NCBI GenBank assembly: GCA_951799445.1
Contig: OX637293.1
Coordinates: 16,182,001 to 16,246,000 of the forward strand
From: Pseudisothecium myosuroides
Taxonomy: Eukaryota; Streptophyta; Bryopsida; Hypnales; Lembophyllaceae
DNA length: 64,000 nt
Reading direction: 5' to 3'
A program made the translations under genes and the position numbers. Below the pieces are notes generated by a model that saw only the letters and a program-made list of their open reading frames with translations, made no database searches and had not been told where the DNA came from. The number at the start of each line of letters is the position of its first letter. Position 1 is the first letter of the stretch. Shown in pieces: positions 38,231-50,490 of the stretch.

Positions 38231-41200
38231 ATGAGGCAGCCGGAGAACTCGCGGAATCAGCCATGGCCAACTGCGAGTGTAATGTTGGTGATTAGGGCTT
38301 TAGTAGTGCTGCAGTGTGCGTTTTGGGTTCCCTGGGAGTTCGGGGAAGCTGTGTGCGTGCCAGCGACGGGGTGCGACACTGCCTACGCTTTCTATCGAAT
38401 AGCTACAGGCGAGAATTTGACTACCATCGGGCAAAAGTTCCAAACGACGACGGAGAAAATCAAAGATGCCAATCCAAACATCGTGGATCTTAATTACATC
38501 AGGGCCGGTGATCCGATGTACATTCCCTTTTCTTGCGATTGTGTTAATGATCAATTGTTACACAAGTTCCAGTATCAGGTATGATTTTCTAGGCCATTCT
38601 GTCTCCCTGATTAGGTCACTGCAGATGTTGGACTTTGTTTCGCAGCTTCTTCAATGAAAGGGTAGTTCTCTTAAACGGTGCACATAAGGATCTGATTGAT
38701 GTGCATATGCCGAGAATTAATTTTGAATGACCAAAATCACTCTGGTGTCTTTCCCAAAATCGGGCACATGTCTATATGCGTATTCTGACCTTCCTATCTC
38801 CTTGAAGCTTTCCATGAAAAGCTTAAACCCAAAACACTTTCAACAAATGAAATCTTTGCATGTGGCTGTTTACATTTGAATGAGTGAAATTTTAGAAGTA
38901 CGGATTTTGTAGCCAGGTCGAATTGGGGCAACTACCTTGTTGTAAGTCAATCAATTGTCGATGCGGTTGGAGGTCTGGTAGAGGGACTAGGAGCATCTAT
39001 CTATGAGACTTCGAATTGATTGTTTGTGATTTTTCCAGGTCACAGGCGCCGACAGTCTTGATAGTATCAGTACCAGTACCTACCAGAATCTTACGCAAAG
39101 CACTTGGGTTGCGACGGCGAGCAGTGTGGTTGATCCTAATTTCTTAACAGACGGGCAGTTCTTGGTGATTCCAGTCAATTGCACATGCGATAACTCCGCC
39201 AGCTTGGATCATTACCTTTTTCTTACATATGTGGTACTGGGAGGAACGGGTGGCAATTTGAGCGGCATCGCTACGAATTTTAACACGAGTACTGAGCTTA
39301 TTCAGAAATTTAATCCAGGCGTTACTTGGGACAACTCACAGCCTACGCAGTATGCCTTCATCCCACTGCCAGGTTCGAACAATGTTGCACTTTGCATTTC
39401 TTACAGTTTGGTGATTGCGGCTGGAACAATTCATGATTGGTGTCGATAATTTTGCGCTAATCTTATTCCCCGGTCAGTATGGGTGTATACGCTGTTAATG
39501 TTGTAATAATGCGTCTGATAATGGTTTGACGTTGTGTCTAATTCTGTGATCTCGGGTGACCGCAGACAAAAATTACAAACCTCCGAACGGGTGAGTTTGA
39601 ATTTTTCCTTTGATGAAATTTATTTTAGGCATATGTGAAGTCTGTAGAACTATATTACATGTACATGGGGGTCGTAATCAATTGTCAAACTCTTGTCATC
39701 TCAGTTCAGTAGGGTTTTTTTTTGCATTGTAACTGTGAATGAGCGTGAGCTTATTCTAACATCTCGTTTTTGTTATTTGTGGCAGTGGCACAAGTGAGTT
39801 GGCGCTCCCTGGACTTCATGTCTTGACCCCAAGCCCTTTCAAGACTTCCATTTTACTTGGAAATCTTGCTTATGAGGTCATCAGTGATTTTGCTGATGTC
39901 ATCAGCTTCTGCACTTTGTCGAAGATTTCAAACCTAAAATTAATCATTTATAATCTGGTTCAGACATCTGTTCTGAGGTACTCTCCATGTCTATTCGCAA
40001 GCAGTGACTTACCCGAATGTTTTTGGAGAGGCAGGTAATGCAGGCAGTTCCACCAACACAGGTACAATAGTTGGAGCCGTGATCGGAGGAACAGTTGTGT
40101 TATTCGGTGTTCTTGCACTTGTTCTTTACTATCTCTGCGTCTACAAACCGAAGAAAAAGCAAAGATTTGCAAATGAACTTCTCGTCAAGAGTGGTGGGAA
40201 TCATTCTGGATCCGCCAGTGAATTGCTCAATATGCATTCATGTTAGTAACCCTAAATCTTTCGGAAATTGAATTATCCTTGAGCTTATTTCCATATTCCA
40301 TGTCATCCAACACCATTCATGCTCTTTTTTAGTTTCCATATATTATGTCATTTTAAAGTGTTTATGACAAGAAATCTACAATCTAACAATCCTCCTTACC
40401 GTATATTGACATTGGACTGTTTGACATGGGAATGTTTCCGTGAACTCTCCCACAGCCTCAGCAAAGAAAGGCTCAAATCTTGGAAGTGCTTCAATCGGCC
40501 CCACGGGACTGGCAGATTACACTGTGGACAAGTCGGTGGAGTTCACTTATGAGGAGCTGGCCAATGCCACTGACAATTTCAGTGTTGTTCATAAGATTGG
40601 AGAAGGTGGATTCGCAGTGGTCTTCTATGGCGAGATACGAGGACAGGTCATCCAGGCTACAACTCACTTTTCGCAGTCCTCTTACCTTCTTCGTACTTTA
40701 GGGAACTTGTTTCATGCTCTGTCATAGGATATGAATCTGTTGTATGTCTTGTGTCTATCATGAAAGACCATGGTAAAATAGTCTTGAGCTGTCCTCATCT
40801 CGCCATAGTAGATATCGTTTAGTTGTTGCAGTTTGCATGGTAGTCATACGTTTTTTGAAACCGCCCGCTTTCATGTCTGTGCATGTGGCTGACCTAAGCT
40901 TTTGTTTTGAACAGAAATTGGCCATTAAGAGGATGAACCTGCAAGCAACCAAGGAGTTTATGGCTGAGCTCCAAGTTCTTACGCATGTTCACCATACCAA
41001 TTTGGTAACATTTCTCCCCTTACCACTTTTGAAGCTGCCGATGCTCTATCTATGCTACTTTTCTTAACAAATTAAGTCGAAGATTAAATATATCCTCCGT
41101 ATTATTCCAGTGTGGATCCGGCTTGAAGTTCTGGGTTTAGAGCTTTTAGATATCATCCACTGGAAGTGGTTGCGATTCCTCTGATTACACGTGTTTTGTC

Positions 41201-43115
41201 TGTTCCATTCACCTGAGATCCGACAATCTTCAGTAGCTTGTTACTTCCGCAATATGATTCTAATGCTTTAGTAATATACGTTGTCTTAACGGTGGTACTA
41301 GAGCAAGAATCTTTTTCCTTGTATCAGCTTTTTAATTACATTTGGAACTGCTTGTTCCAGGTTCAACTGATTGGATACTGTACCACAGAGTACTTATTCT
41401 TGATATACGAATTTGTGGACAATGGAACTCTTGATTACCATTTACATTCTGCGAAAGGTAAGGCTAGTTTGGTTAAACCTCAGGCACTGACTACCGGACG
41501 AATGAAAAGTTTTGCGTCAGTGGTTCATATGCTGTGTCTTTAACTATACAAATGTAGCTTGCAAAGAGCACTTAATCCCACTGGAACCAAACAGCGCAGG
41601 TTGTATGCGTGATTCTGGTTACTCTTAACATTATCGTTGGGCGCGAATGTGTACAGTTGCCAAGGCTCCATTATCGTGGTCATCTAGAGTACAAATTGCG
41701 TTAGATGCTGCTCGAGGCTTAGAGTACATTCACGAGCACACGAGGCCTTCTTACATCCACCGTGATATCAAGTCAGCTAACATACTTCTTGATGAGCAGT
41801 ACCATGCAAAGGTACCAGTGTGAAGAGCTGTGTCAGTTTTGTTAGAATGCATCTTTTAGGTGGTGACAAACTAGAAGTACTGACTGGGTTTTTACCGGGT
41901 GAAGGTGGCAGATTTTGGTCTTACTAAACTCACTGAGACAAAATTAGAAGGATACTCAGGGACGATGCCCACGAAGGTGGTTGGTACTTGGGGATACATG
42001 GCGCCAGAGTAAGTTTGTTTCTCTACTCAATACATATCATTCCATAGAATTACTTCGAAGTGCTGGACATCGGAAAGTGGCATCAGTAGTAATCTGGCTT
42101 TCTTTCCATGGTATGGTTAATTCTGTCTGTGCAGAGCCCTCTTTCGTCCTCATTTTGTGTTTCTTAATCTCCAATTTGATTTACATTCTTCTTCTCATCA
42201 ATCTTTACTGCTGGGCTACAGTTTTTAGATCAGTGACCCCTGATATTTGCGGAAAAATCTACACCAGTACACACCCTATTGTTAAATATCAGTTAAAGAC
42301 AGTGCCCTTGAATGAGTGGGATCTAGCAAGAAACCAAATCACATGAAATCAAGACCTTGTCACGTGGTGGATGGTGTTCTTGCATTGTCTGCTCGAGTTA
42401 ACTGCAATGTAAAATACTTTAATCATGAGTTCAGGTATGCTCGATTTGGAGATGTGTCACCCATGCTCGACGTGTATGCTTTTGGGATCGTTCTGTTGGA
42501 AATATTATCTGGAAGAGTGGCCATCATACGAGGACCCTTAACTGAGGATATGTCATCCGGCACTGGGCGTCCAGTGGAGGAACAAAGAGCTTTGGTCAAT
42601 TATGTACGTCTTCAAAACCCTAAATTTTATGCTCCTGATGTTGCCCATGTAACTGCTGCGTGAGCTCAGAGGCACGTGATGACGAATACTGATGTGGAAT
42701 GTTTTCCAGTTTGAACCTGTTTTGAGAAGTCCAAATGGAAAAGACAAGTTACCGAAGTTCATGGATCCTGCACTGGACGATAATTACCCTTCAGATGCTG
42801 CCTGGAAGGTTCAAATTTTCACCTCTATTATTTGACCTGATGATGGTTCTGCCTAATTACTGACAACTTGATGCATCAAGTTCCTGTCAAATAGTCTAAC
42901 CCCGAGAGTCTATGGCCTAGCTTTGTCACTATTTAATTTGTTGAAACGTGCTGATGCAGATGGCACAACTAGCAGGAGCCTGCACACATGAGCTCCCGGA
43001 TAATCGACCCACCATGCGGAAGGCAGTGGTAGCACTCATGACACTGTCGTCGGCAACTTATGAATGGAAGGTTAGTGCTTTTGCAAATCACAGTGGGACG
43101 ACAGCAAGTTCATGA
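38231..43115 (+). CDS. LysM-domain receptor-like kinase, CERK1/LYK class
   Basis: Plasma-membrane receptor for chitin-type oligosaccharides (CERK1) or symbiotic lipochitooligosaccharides (NFR1/LYK). Exons: 38231-38578, 39039-39372, 39566-39590, 39786-39793, 40035-40241, 40456-40646, 40915-41004, 41361-41457, 41657-41811, 41905-42008, 42435-42603, 42710-42808, 42960-43115. Visible: signal peptide (residues ~18-38), three LysM regions separated by CDC and CTC pairs, membrane helix ([20 protein letters not shown]), then a kinase with loop [10 protein letters not shown], lysine in [23 protein letters not shown] and MAPEYARFGD. All catalytic residues are present, so it should be an active RD kinase. 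Exon 4 is only 8 nt and is inferred from splice sites plus phase. The 3' end is uncertain: the frame reads through to a stop at 43113, whereas relatives usually end in LMSGR, so a last exon may be missed or lost. Confidence 0.9.
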
Positions 43116-43856
43116 CGAGAGCAGCACCCTTAGCAAGCAGGTGTTACCATGTTATTGCTTCTCACAGAAAAGTCACTAAAGACAGGTGTGTGCTGGCTGC
43201 TAGCTACTCCAGATCACATGAGCTTTGACAGAAATATGCAGCTCTCAGACTACCGGTACCACCCTGCGCCTTTCATGTGCTAAGTTCAAGCATGCGTAGA
43301 ATTTGTAGAATTTCCAATCACTGGAAAGTTATTGAAGCAGCAGTCAACAGAATAGCCACATCTTGAACCGACACCTGCTGAGTCCACTCGTTGACAATGG
43401 AATTTAGTGCTAATTTTAGAGATCTGCTAGGCAGTACATCGAAATTCGTGGCTTTTCTACTGAGGTTTAGGAGACTAGAATCATTGCACGGATTGGTTGA
43501 GAACCAAGGTTGCACCAAGTGAGATTCCAAGCAAATTTAGTAGATTAGAAGTCCACTTAAAATTCTGAGTAAATAGCAACGGTTTCTTGCATCTGTAGTG
43601 GAGAAGGTGTTTTTCCATATTGCAAATGGAATCTTAAACTTATTTGTCGTCTGTTGACTTGACCTGCTTCGTTCACTTTTAACTTATAAAATTTCAAACT
43701 TTTTCAAACTTTCCCTCATTTGACATTTTCAACAAACACTTTGAACTGCTAAAAGCATGTTAGCCCAGTGGTGTGTTTCCTGACGGTGTTCTCTTGCTCT
43801 CGTGCTGATTTTATTTGGTTAAGGAATCACAAGTGGGAGTTACTTGCGAACTTACT
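43116..43856. other. Downstream of the LysM kinase gene
   Basis: Probably 3' UTR and intergenic DNA. The first 100 bp also contain alternative open frames that could hold a terminal exon of the LysM kinase, but none reproduces the family C-terminus. No other gene seen. Confidence 0.35.
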
Positions 43857-44163
43857 CATTAGTCTCCATTAGAAGAATTTTGAGGCCTCCAAGAGATTGC
43901 GAGTTGTCTGGCCCTGGGAACTCTGGGAACACCCTGGGAACAGTAATTTGATGTGGTCACGCGAGTGCCACGTCAGAAAATAATAAAATATTAATTTTTT
44001 AATATTTTTATAAAAATTAAATTAATTTTTTTTAATAATATTTTAATATTTTATTTTATTTTTTTAATTATTTTTTAATTATTTTAATATTCTGACTATT
44101 CCCAGCTGCGGGAACAGCCCTGAAACGGGCTCTTGGAGGCCTCAAATTTCTTCTAATGCTAAT
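43857..44163. mobile_element. MITE with about 38-bp inverted ends, 305 bp
   Basis: ATTAGAAGAATTTTGAGGCC then TCCAAGAG at the left is mirrored by CTCTTGGA then GGCCTCAAATTTCTTCTAAT at the right. The interior contains GGGAAC repeats (CCCTGGGAACTCTGGGAACA) and an AT-only core with (TTTTTTAAT)-type runs. No coding capacity. Confidence 0.8.
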
Positions 44164-44281
44164 ATTCTTGAACAAAGTTGTGAGGGCCTTTACTATATTC
44201 TTGGGAAATTTTCATATCAAGTTTGAATGACAAAATGATTAGCTAGGGGCCTATGGCAACACCTCATTTGTAGTTCCTATT

Positions 44282-44395
44282 ATTAGTTCCTATTATTAGA
44301 TTGTTTGCTTTGTTTATATTCTTATCAATAATTCCATATTAGTTCCTATTATTAGATTGTTTGCTTTGATTATATTCTTATCAATAATTCCATAG
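44282..44395. repeat. Two-copy 56-bp tandem repeat
   Basis: The unit beginning ATTAGTTCCTATTATTAGAT and ending TCAATAATTCCAT is present twice in immediate succession with a single difference, so it is a recent duplication. Confidence 0.9.
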
Positions 44396-44481
44396 AGATT
44401 TTCATGCATGCCTCTAAATAATATTGTATGCAAAAGTTATAAAGACTTAAAGTACAAGATCTAAGAACGGACAAGGAAAAG

Positions 44482-45398
44482 TTAACCCCTAAAGTTCCTT
44501 GACTATGTTCTCACCAAAAATGCTCCAAAACTGCCATTTCTAGTACAAGTACTAAATTTTTGGACACATGTAACCGTAGGATCTTGTAGTACTCTAGTTT
44601 GAGAATATGTGGAAAAAATTTCAGAAATTTCCATCGTGTAGATTGCAAGATATTAGCGTTTGAAGTGGCAAAAGTCCTTTTTGGGGCCCTGCGAAAAACC
44701 GGGCAGCTGCACTTCACAGGGTCAGATTATTATGAAAAAAATTCCAAAATGGTTGTGCTTCTTTGGATTCATTCTTCAGGTCAAGTTGGCTACATGCTTG
44801 AAAATTTTCAGATTATTTGGAATTGTACAACGTATAGGAAAAAAATAGTAAGTAGAAAGAAGTAGAGAATGGTTCAAAACACTAAATTGTTAAGAAGTTA
44901 ATTATGGAATTGAAAAATGCCAATCCCAATGGTTGCAATGTTATAATAAACAATCTTCATCCTGCAATTTTATTTTTTTTGAAAAATATTGAAAATTGAG
45001 TGAAATAAACAACTTCAAAGTTTATTTTAGAGTAGACAATCCATAACTACCTGCAAACTAAAAAACCTCATAACGTTTGACTCATTGATCAGAATGGAAT
45101 GATTCAAAGCTTTCCAAATATATATAAATCTAATAAACCAATTTCAAATTTTTATTTTTGAAAAAAGTGATTTTTTCTGATCTGCCCGAACTGCCCGAGT
45201 TGAGAAACAAACAACATATTCGGCCATAACTTTTGACTTGTATTTCCAAATGTCATGAAATTTGGTGCATATGAAAGATATTCCTTGTCCCCACCTTCTG
45301 TAAAAATTTCAGCCCAAAATATGAAAATCTCCAACCACACGTACCTGCCTAAAATTTCTATGTTGCCAAAAAAGGCATGTTGGTCCTTTAGGGGTTAA
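44482..45398. mobile_element. TTAACCCC element, full length (917 bp)
   Basis: Starts TTAACCCCTAAAGTTCCTTG and ends TTGGTCCTTTAGGGGTTAA. Closely related over its whole length to 1340-2265. TTAA lies at both edges. It is non-coding; the frames inside are interrupted and match no protein. Confidence 0.8.
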
Positions 45399-45632
45399 TT
45401 GATTCCAACAAAGTCAGAAGAAAACTTTGTTTCCTAACTTCAAATTTTATAATCTTTCAATTTGTGTAGTCAAAGTTTTTGAAATTCTTTCTACACATTC
45501 CCATAGTAATTTAGTACAAATTTGGTCAATTGAATTAAAAAAAAATCTTATTTTTAATTTTTTTCACTGCCCTATAAATGGACAATTTTTGACAATTTTT
45601 TCTAACCAACATGTGCCTCAATCCTTTAGGAG

Positions 45633-46258
45633 TTAATCCCTAAAGGACCAACATGCGTTTTTTGGCAATATAGAAATTTTGGGCAAGTACGTGCAACTAG
45701 AGATTTCCATATTTTGGGCTGAAATTTTATTAGAAGGTGGGGACAAGGAATATCTTTCATATGCACAAAATTTTATGACATTTGAAAATAGGAGTCAAAA
45801 GTAATGGCCTAATATGTTACTTTTTTTGAAAACAAAAATTTGAAATTGGTTTTCTAGAGTTATATATACATGTAAAGCCGGGTGTAAAGCTTTGAATCAT
45901 TCCATTTCGACCAATGAGTCAAAAGTTATGAAGAGTTTTAGTTTGCGAGCAGTTATAGATTCTCTACTCTAAAATAAACTTTGAAGTCGTTTATTTCACT
46001 CAATTTTCAATATTTTTTGAAAAAAATAAAATTATAAGATGTAAATCGTTTATAACAACATTGCAACCATTGGGATTGACATTTTTCAATTCCATAATTA
46101 AATTCTTAACAATTTAGTATTTTGAATCATTCTCTACTTCTTTGTACTTACTATTTTTTTCTTATATGTTGTACAATTCCAAATGACTTGAAAATATTAG
46201 AAATGGTAGTTTTTGAGTGTTTTTAGGAAAAACATAGTCAAGGAACTTTAGGGATTAA
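45633..46258. mobile_element. TTAACCCC element, shorter inverted copy (626 bp)
   Basis: Starts TTAATCCCTAAAGGACCAAC and ends AAGGAACTTTAGGGATTAA. It is the reverse complement of 44482-45398, with part of the left half (about 290 bp, including the GATCTTGTAGTACTC block) missing. With its neighbour it forms a 1.8-kb inverted pair separated by about 235 bp. Confidence 0.8.
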
Positions 46259-47032
46259 AACAATAGTGTAATGTTCATCTTTGAAATTTTGTGCAGAAAC
46301 CGTGGAGATCATATTTTTTGACAATAATGGGGTTAAGTCTATAATATTGTTCGAAAATGTTGAGTCGATATTCAAAGTAGATAAGTCCATTCTGTCATTC
46401 TACTTATGATCCCAATACCATCTAAAAAATCATTCAAAATTGTTCATTTTTAAAAAAAAATCCTTGTAGTGCATGACTACATGACTTAAATAGGACAATG
46501 ACAAAATGCTTTTACACTTGCAAAAGAGTAGTAAAAGAAATTTAGGCGGCGTTTTTAGATTCATTAGATTTGGGGCTAATGACAACACAACAATTTGATG
46601 GATTGAGGGGTGCATATTGGAATAGGATCATAGATCTAGCTCTTTTTAGCTTGGGTGTGAATATTTAAGTACTATTGGATATATGGCAGAGCAATTATGG
46701 GTTGTTTGTAAGATGTTCTTGACTTTACTCTACGAATGGATTTGTAATTTCAAGGTAGACCACTTCAAAAATTCACAAAAATTACAATTTTAATTGAAGG
46801 TTCTTGCTAGCTAGTACTTTTTTTTTGTACTTGAAATTCATTTAATTAATATGCATTTTGACATATAAAAGTCTCAATTTCTTGAAGTGTCTCATTTTAA
46901 TGAACACATATTACATTCTAAATTAAGATTGTAATGAAAATGAGACTCCAAATTCTCTCATTTTAATGACGCATGCGGCGACATTTTGGCACATATTGAC
47001 CACTTTCGGAATGATTCAATGTGTGCACTACT
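46259..47032. other. AT-rich intergenic DNA
   Basis: No gene, RNA or repeat boundary recognised. Confidence 0.4.
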
Positions 47033-47190
47033 GTAAGTTACATAACATTCAGTAGCATGTGTTGATGTTGCCTTGGTTCTACAGTGATGGTGTGCCTCTA
47101 CATCCTCCAACTAAGTTACTGATGAAGCACTGTTGGGGTGTAATATGTACCACACCATCACTGTAGAGCTACTGAATGTTACGTATTTGC
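47033..47190. repeat. Imperfect hairpin, arms about 40-60 bp
   Basis: TAACATTCAGTAGC ... TCTACAGTGATGGTGTG on the left pairs with CACACCATCACTGTAGAGCT and ACTGAATGTTACGTA on the right. The left arm has a bulge of about 25 bp. This is either a small MITE or a hairpin locus; transcription is unknown. Confidence 0.7.
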
Positions 47191-47336
47191 AAATTTGCAG
47201 GGACGACGTCGCAATCCGTCAGCCAACACTGAAAATAAAGCTGCATAAATCTTTAACTTTCTGTACAGTCGGTTTCGTTGATATATCTTGACGACTTGCA
47301 ACGCCGAAGGATGCAACCAAAGCCCTGCACTCAGTG

Positions 47337-48345
47337 CAGTACAGTACTGTACAGTAGGACCCAACTGGAGGATTCAACTAGGCCTAGTGGTATTTTCCCA
47401 TCCAGGAATTCAGAGAAAATTGTCGCTTGCTGCTCTACACTGCAACATCATTCGGAAACACGTCTTTCTCCTTATTTGAATAAATTCAATCTCTTGTAGG
47501 GCGCGGCAAGCACTTACTGCACACCTTCTTCCAGGTGTTTGGGGAATCTGCATGGTCGAGTTGACAAAGAGGTTACATGGCCTTTTCTCAAAAGTGATGC
47601 TTTTCTGAATGTATTTTGGCAATTTGTACCTCTTAAATTTGCTCTAAATTTGAGTTTGTCAATATAATGATTTTTTTTCAATTTGGGCTCAACTAACATA
47701 TCATTGTTAACCAAGTGGAAGCATTCTCCCTTCGAGGAGGGATAATGCCTTCAGTTCCTAGATGCTTGGGAAAGACTTTAGTTATAATCGTTAGAAAATG
47801 ATTCCAGGATGGCTTGGAAGTCGCAATGCTACTTTCATTGGATGAGTGGAAAGTTGCAAGAGAGCCACTAGCTAATTGGAAAGGTGCTATGTTGGGTGGC
47901 TCCCACTTCTAGTAGAAGGCTTGTGGCTGTTGATTGTTAAACAAAAAACCCTAGGCTACTTTGTATTCTAATTTGAAGATTCAAATAATTTGTAAAATTA
48001 AACTATTTATAGCTATTCAAACCTTGGGCCTGCAACCATAGAAGATTGATTTTGTAAATATAGAATGATTCCAAAATTTGGATTACATCACGATGTTCCA
48101 CACTAAAGTATACACCTGTGACTAAAATTTCAAAATTTTCAAGCATATGTTGAATATTCGATATGAATTTTCTTCAGTTATACTTAAAAAAATCACAGCA
48201 ATTTCATATTCTCACAAAAAAAATTGAAAATTTGAGATTTGAGTTCAAGGTAACCACAAGGGTACTTGCTGGCAACCTGTTAACTTTTCCGAATTTGCTA
48301 TCATGATATCCTATAGATTTGTTGTTGTCCGACTATTTTAAGCAG
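47337..48345 (+). repeat. Segmental duplication, upstream block, copy A
   Basis: GTACAGTAGGACCCAACTGG (47350 onward) and GCTTGTGGCTGTTGATTG (47925 onward) match 61172-61400 and 62020-62430 in the same order and direction. Together with 49424-50490 this forms the left copy of a duplication carrying the start of the LRR kinase gene. Unrelated DNA separates the conserved blocks in each copy. Confidence 0.8.
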
Positions 48346-48350
48346 TTTGT

Positions 48351-49275
48351 TTAATCCCTAAAGGACCAAGCCCTTTTTTCTACCAAAAAACATTCAAAAC
48401 TGCCATATCTATAGCAAAGAGTAAAAAAAATTGAATCTTTTTCCATACCTAACTGTAGGATTTTACATTTAACTGGTATGAGAGTGTGTGGAAAAAAATT
48501 CAGAATTTTTGACTGCACAAATTGCAAGATATCTGCGTTTAAAGTGAAAAAAACAAGTTTTTCAGCACATTGTGGGACTAGATTTTTTTACTTTGAACAT
48601 TTTTAACTTAAAATTTTTGCACTACACAGTTTTGAGCTTTAAATCTTTATAGTGGAGAATTCTTGGGAGAATTGAGTTGAAAGTCTAGGAAAAAAAAATT
48701 CAAAAAAACGTAATTATCATTCTTAAAAAAATTGTTAAGTAGAATTAGGTACGAGATAGAAGGAAAATCTAAAATATTAATATAGTTTAGATGGAATTAA
48801 AATGCACTAATCCCAACAATGAGATTGTTCTAGCAAGTAAATCAGACCATGTAAAAAAAAAAATTGAAAAATTGAAAAAATTGCATTCAGTAATGAGCCC
48901 AATAAGTTATTTTTTTCAAGAAGATGCTCTAACTGCCCGAAAAACAAGAATGTCCATAACTTTCTCATAACAAATCCAAATGAAATGAATCAAAGCTTTC
49001 CAAATAGACAAAAATATAATCTATGAGAAAAAAAAATTCAAATTTTTATCAATTTTTTTTTTGCTGCCCGAGCTGCCCCCCGTCCCCTGTTTTGAGCTTA
49101 TTTGGTCATAACTTTTGTTCCCGGGCATCGATTATGAAAAAAATGATATTCTCAAAATCTTATCAGTTTTTCTATCTCCAAAAAATGTTTTAAAAAATCT
49201 CAACAAAATTTCAGCCCTGATTTCAGCCCGTAGGTAACTGCCTGAAAACGCATTTGTCCCCCCAAGGGACAATGG
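48351..49275. mobile_element. Diverged TTAACCCC-type element (about 920 bp)
   Basis: Starts TTAATCCCTAAAGGACCAAG and ends near CCCCCCAAGGGAC. The interior repeats the plan of 44482-45398 (ACATTCAAAACTGCCATATC, CTGCCCGAGCTGCCC, CATAACTTTTG, ATTTCAGCCC), but the right end no longer has TTAA. It is absent from the other copy of the segmental duplication, so it inserted after (or was lost from) one copy. Confidence 0.6.
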
Positions 49276-49423
49276 TCAAAAGCTTCGACAGAAGCTCTAT
49301 AATCAACGGAATCTCCGGACGAAGACCTGGAATTGAAGACAGAGTCGTCATCACCTATGAACGTGCTTCAAGATGAGCTCGTGTGGTACGTAATCAAATG
49401 ATTCTCGATAGATTCAGTCATAC

Positions 49424-50490
49424 TGAAGAATAAGTTACGCATGCTCCCGACTACTTCGAACTGTTTGAAGCGATTGCCAGCTGCTTCTGTATGCACGTGC
49501 CCGCTTGCAATTGATCACTTCGTGTCGAGAAGAGATATTACGCGTGTGGTCTTGTATAGAATGCAGTTCTAGTTAGACTAGTCTCTTACTACAGTATGGA
49601 AATTATGCTAGGTTGTTCGATCTTTTGGTCTTTCGCTCAACACGAATGAGCAAGAGTGAACGTTGATGGTGTCAGTGGAAGGCTGGAAGCTAGATACTGT
49701 GAAGTTCAACTTAGATGGTGTCAGTACTATGCATGCGAAAGGCTAGATTTTTGCTGCTTTGAAATTGTACTTACAGGGAATATCATTTGGCCGTGTGTCT
49801 TACTCTAGCTACCCTGGCCTCTGTTGCCCCTTGTTGGAATTTGCAACAGAGCGCCGTGAGCCAAAATGGGTGCGCGGGATGTGAAGCGCCGATTTCTGTT
49901 TGGGGGTCTTTTTGTCCTTCTGCTATTCCTCGAGACTGGCAGTTTTGTTAAAGGGGAAAATTACACATTCCTTTATGATCCTGATGAACGTACGTCTCCA
50001 GAACTTGAAAATTGGAGTTGATTCTTTTGAAGTGGCCTGGTTTGGTCTTCGGATGGGATGGCCATGCCAGTGATACTTACTGCCGAGTTTTCGGCTGTTT
50101 CCAGTACTGACTAGCATCAATCTTCTGCATCATTCCCAAAGTTCGATTCAGCAAGTTGGTTGTTCATCTATGGGCCTTCACTGCTAAAGTTTTTTTTCTA
50201 TGAAAATTGTAGAGAAAGCGCTTCACACAGTCTGGGAAGCATGGCAGAATACCTCGGATAAGGGAAGTAACCTGGCAGGCTGGAATTCTCCGAAAAACGA
50301 ATATTGCGAGTATTTGGATCCAAATTCGATCGCGAAGAATTCGCCCAGTTGGCAAGGAGTGCAGTGCTCGTATTACTGTAACAACACTGATGATAATTGC
50401 ACAGTGAGAGAAGTTTACATAAATGGCTTGTAAGCATTCTAACTTCTATTCTTTCTCAAAAATCGATGGAGTTGGGTTCGTATGCATCCT
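49424..50490 (+). repeat. Segmental duplication, promoter and first exons, copy A
   Basis: Matches 62564-63675 closely in the same direction: 5' region, exon 1, intron 1 and exon 2 of the LRR kinase are nearly identical, with only scattered substitutions and small indels. The similarity stops shortly after exon 2, where each copy carries a different repeat (MITE at 50511 here, TTAA element at 63680 there). Confidence 0.93.

Noticed and set aside
41981..42346. 121-residue frame inside the LysM kinase gene.
   Set aside because: It is intron 10 read through from the end of exon 10. The exon ends at GCGCCAGA/GTAAGT and the kinase sequence continues at 42435.
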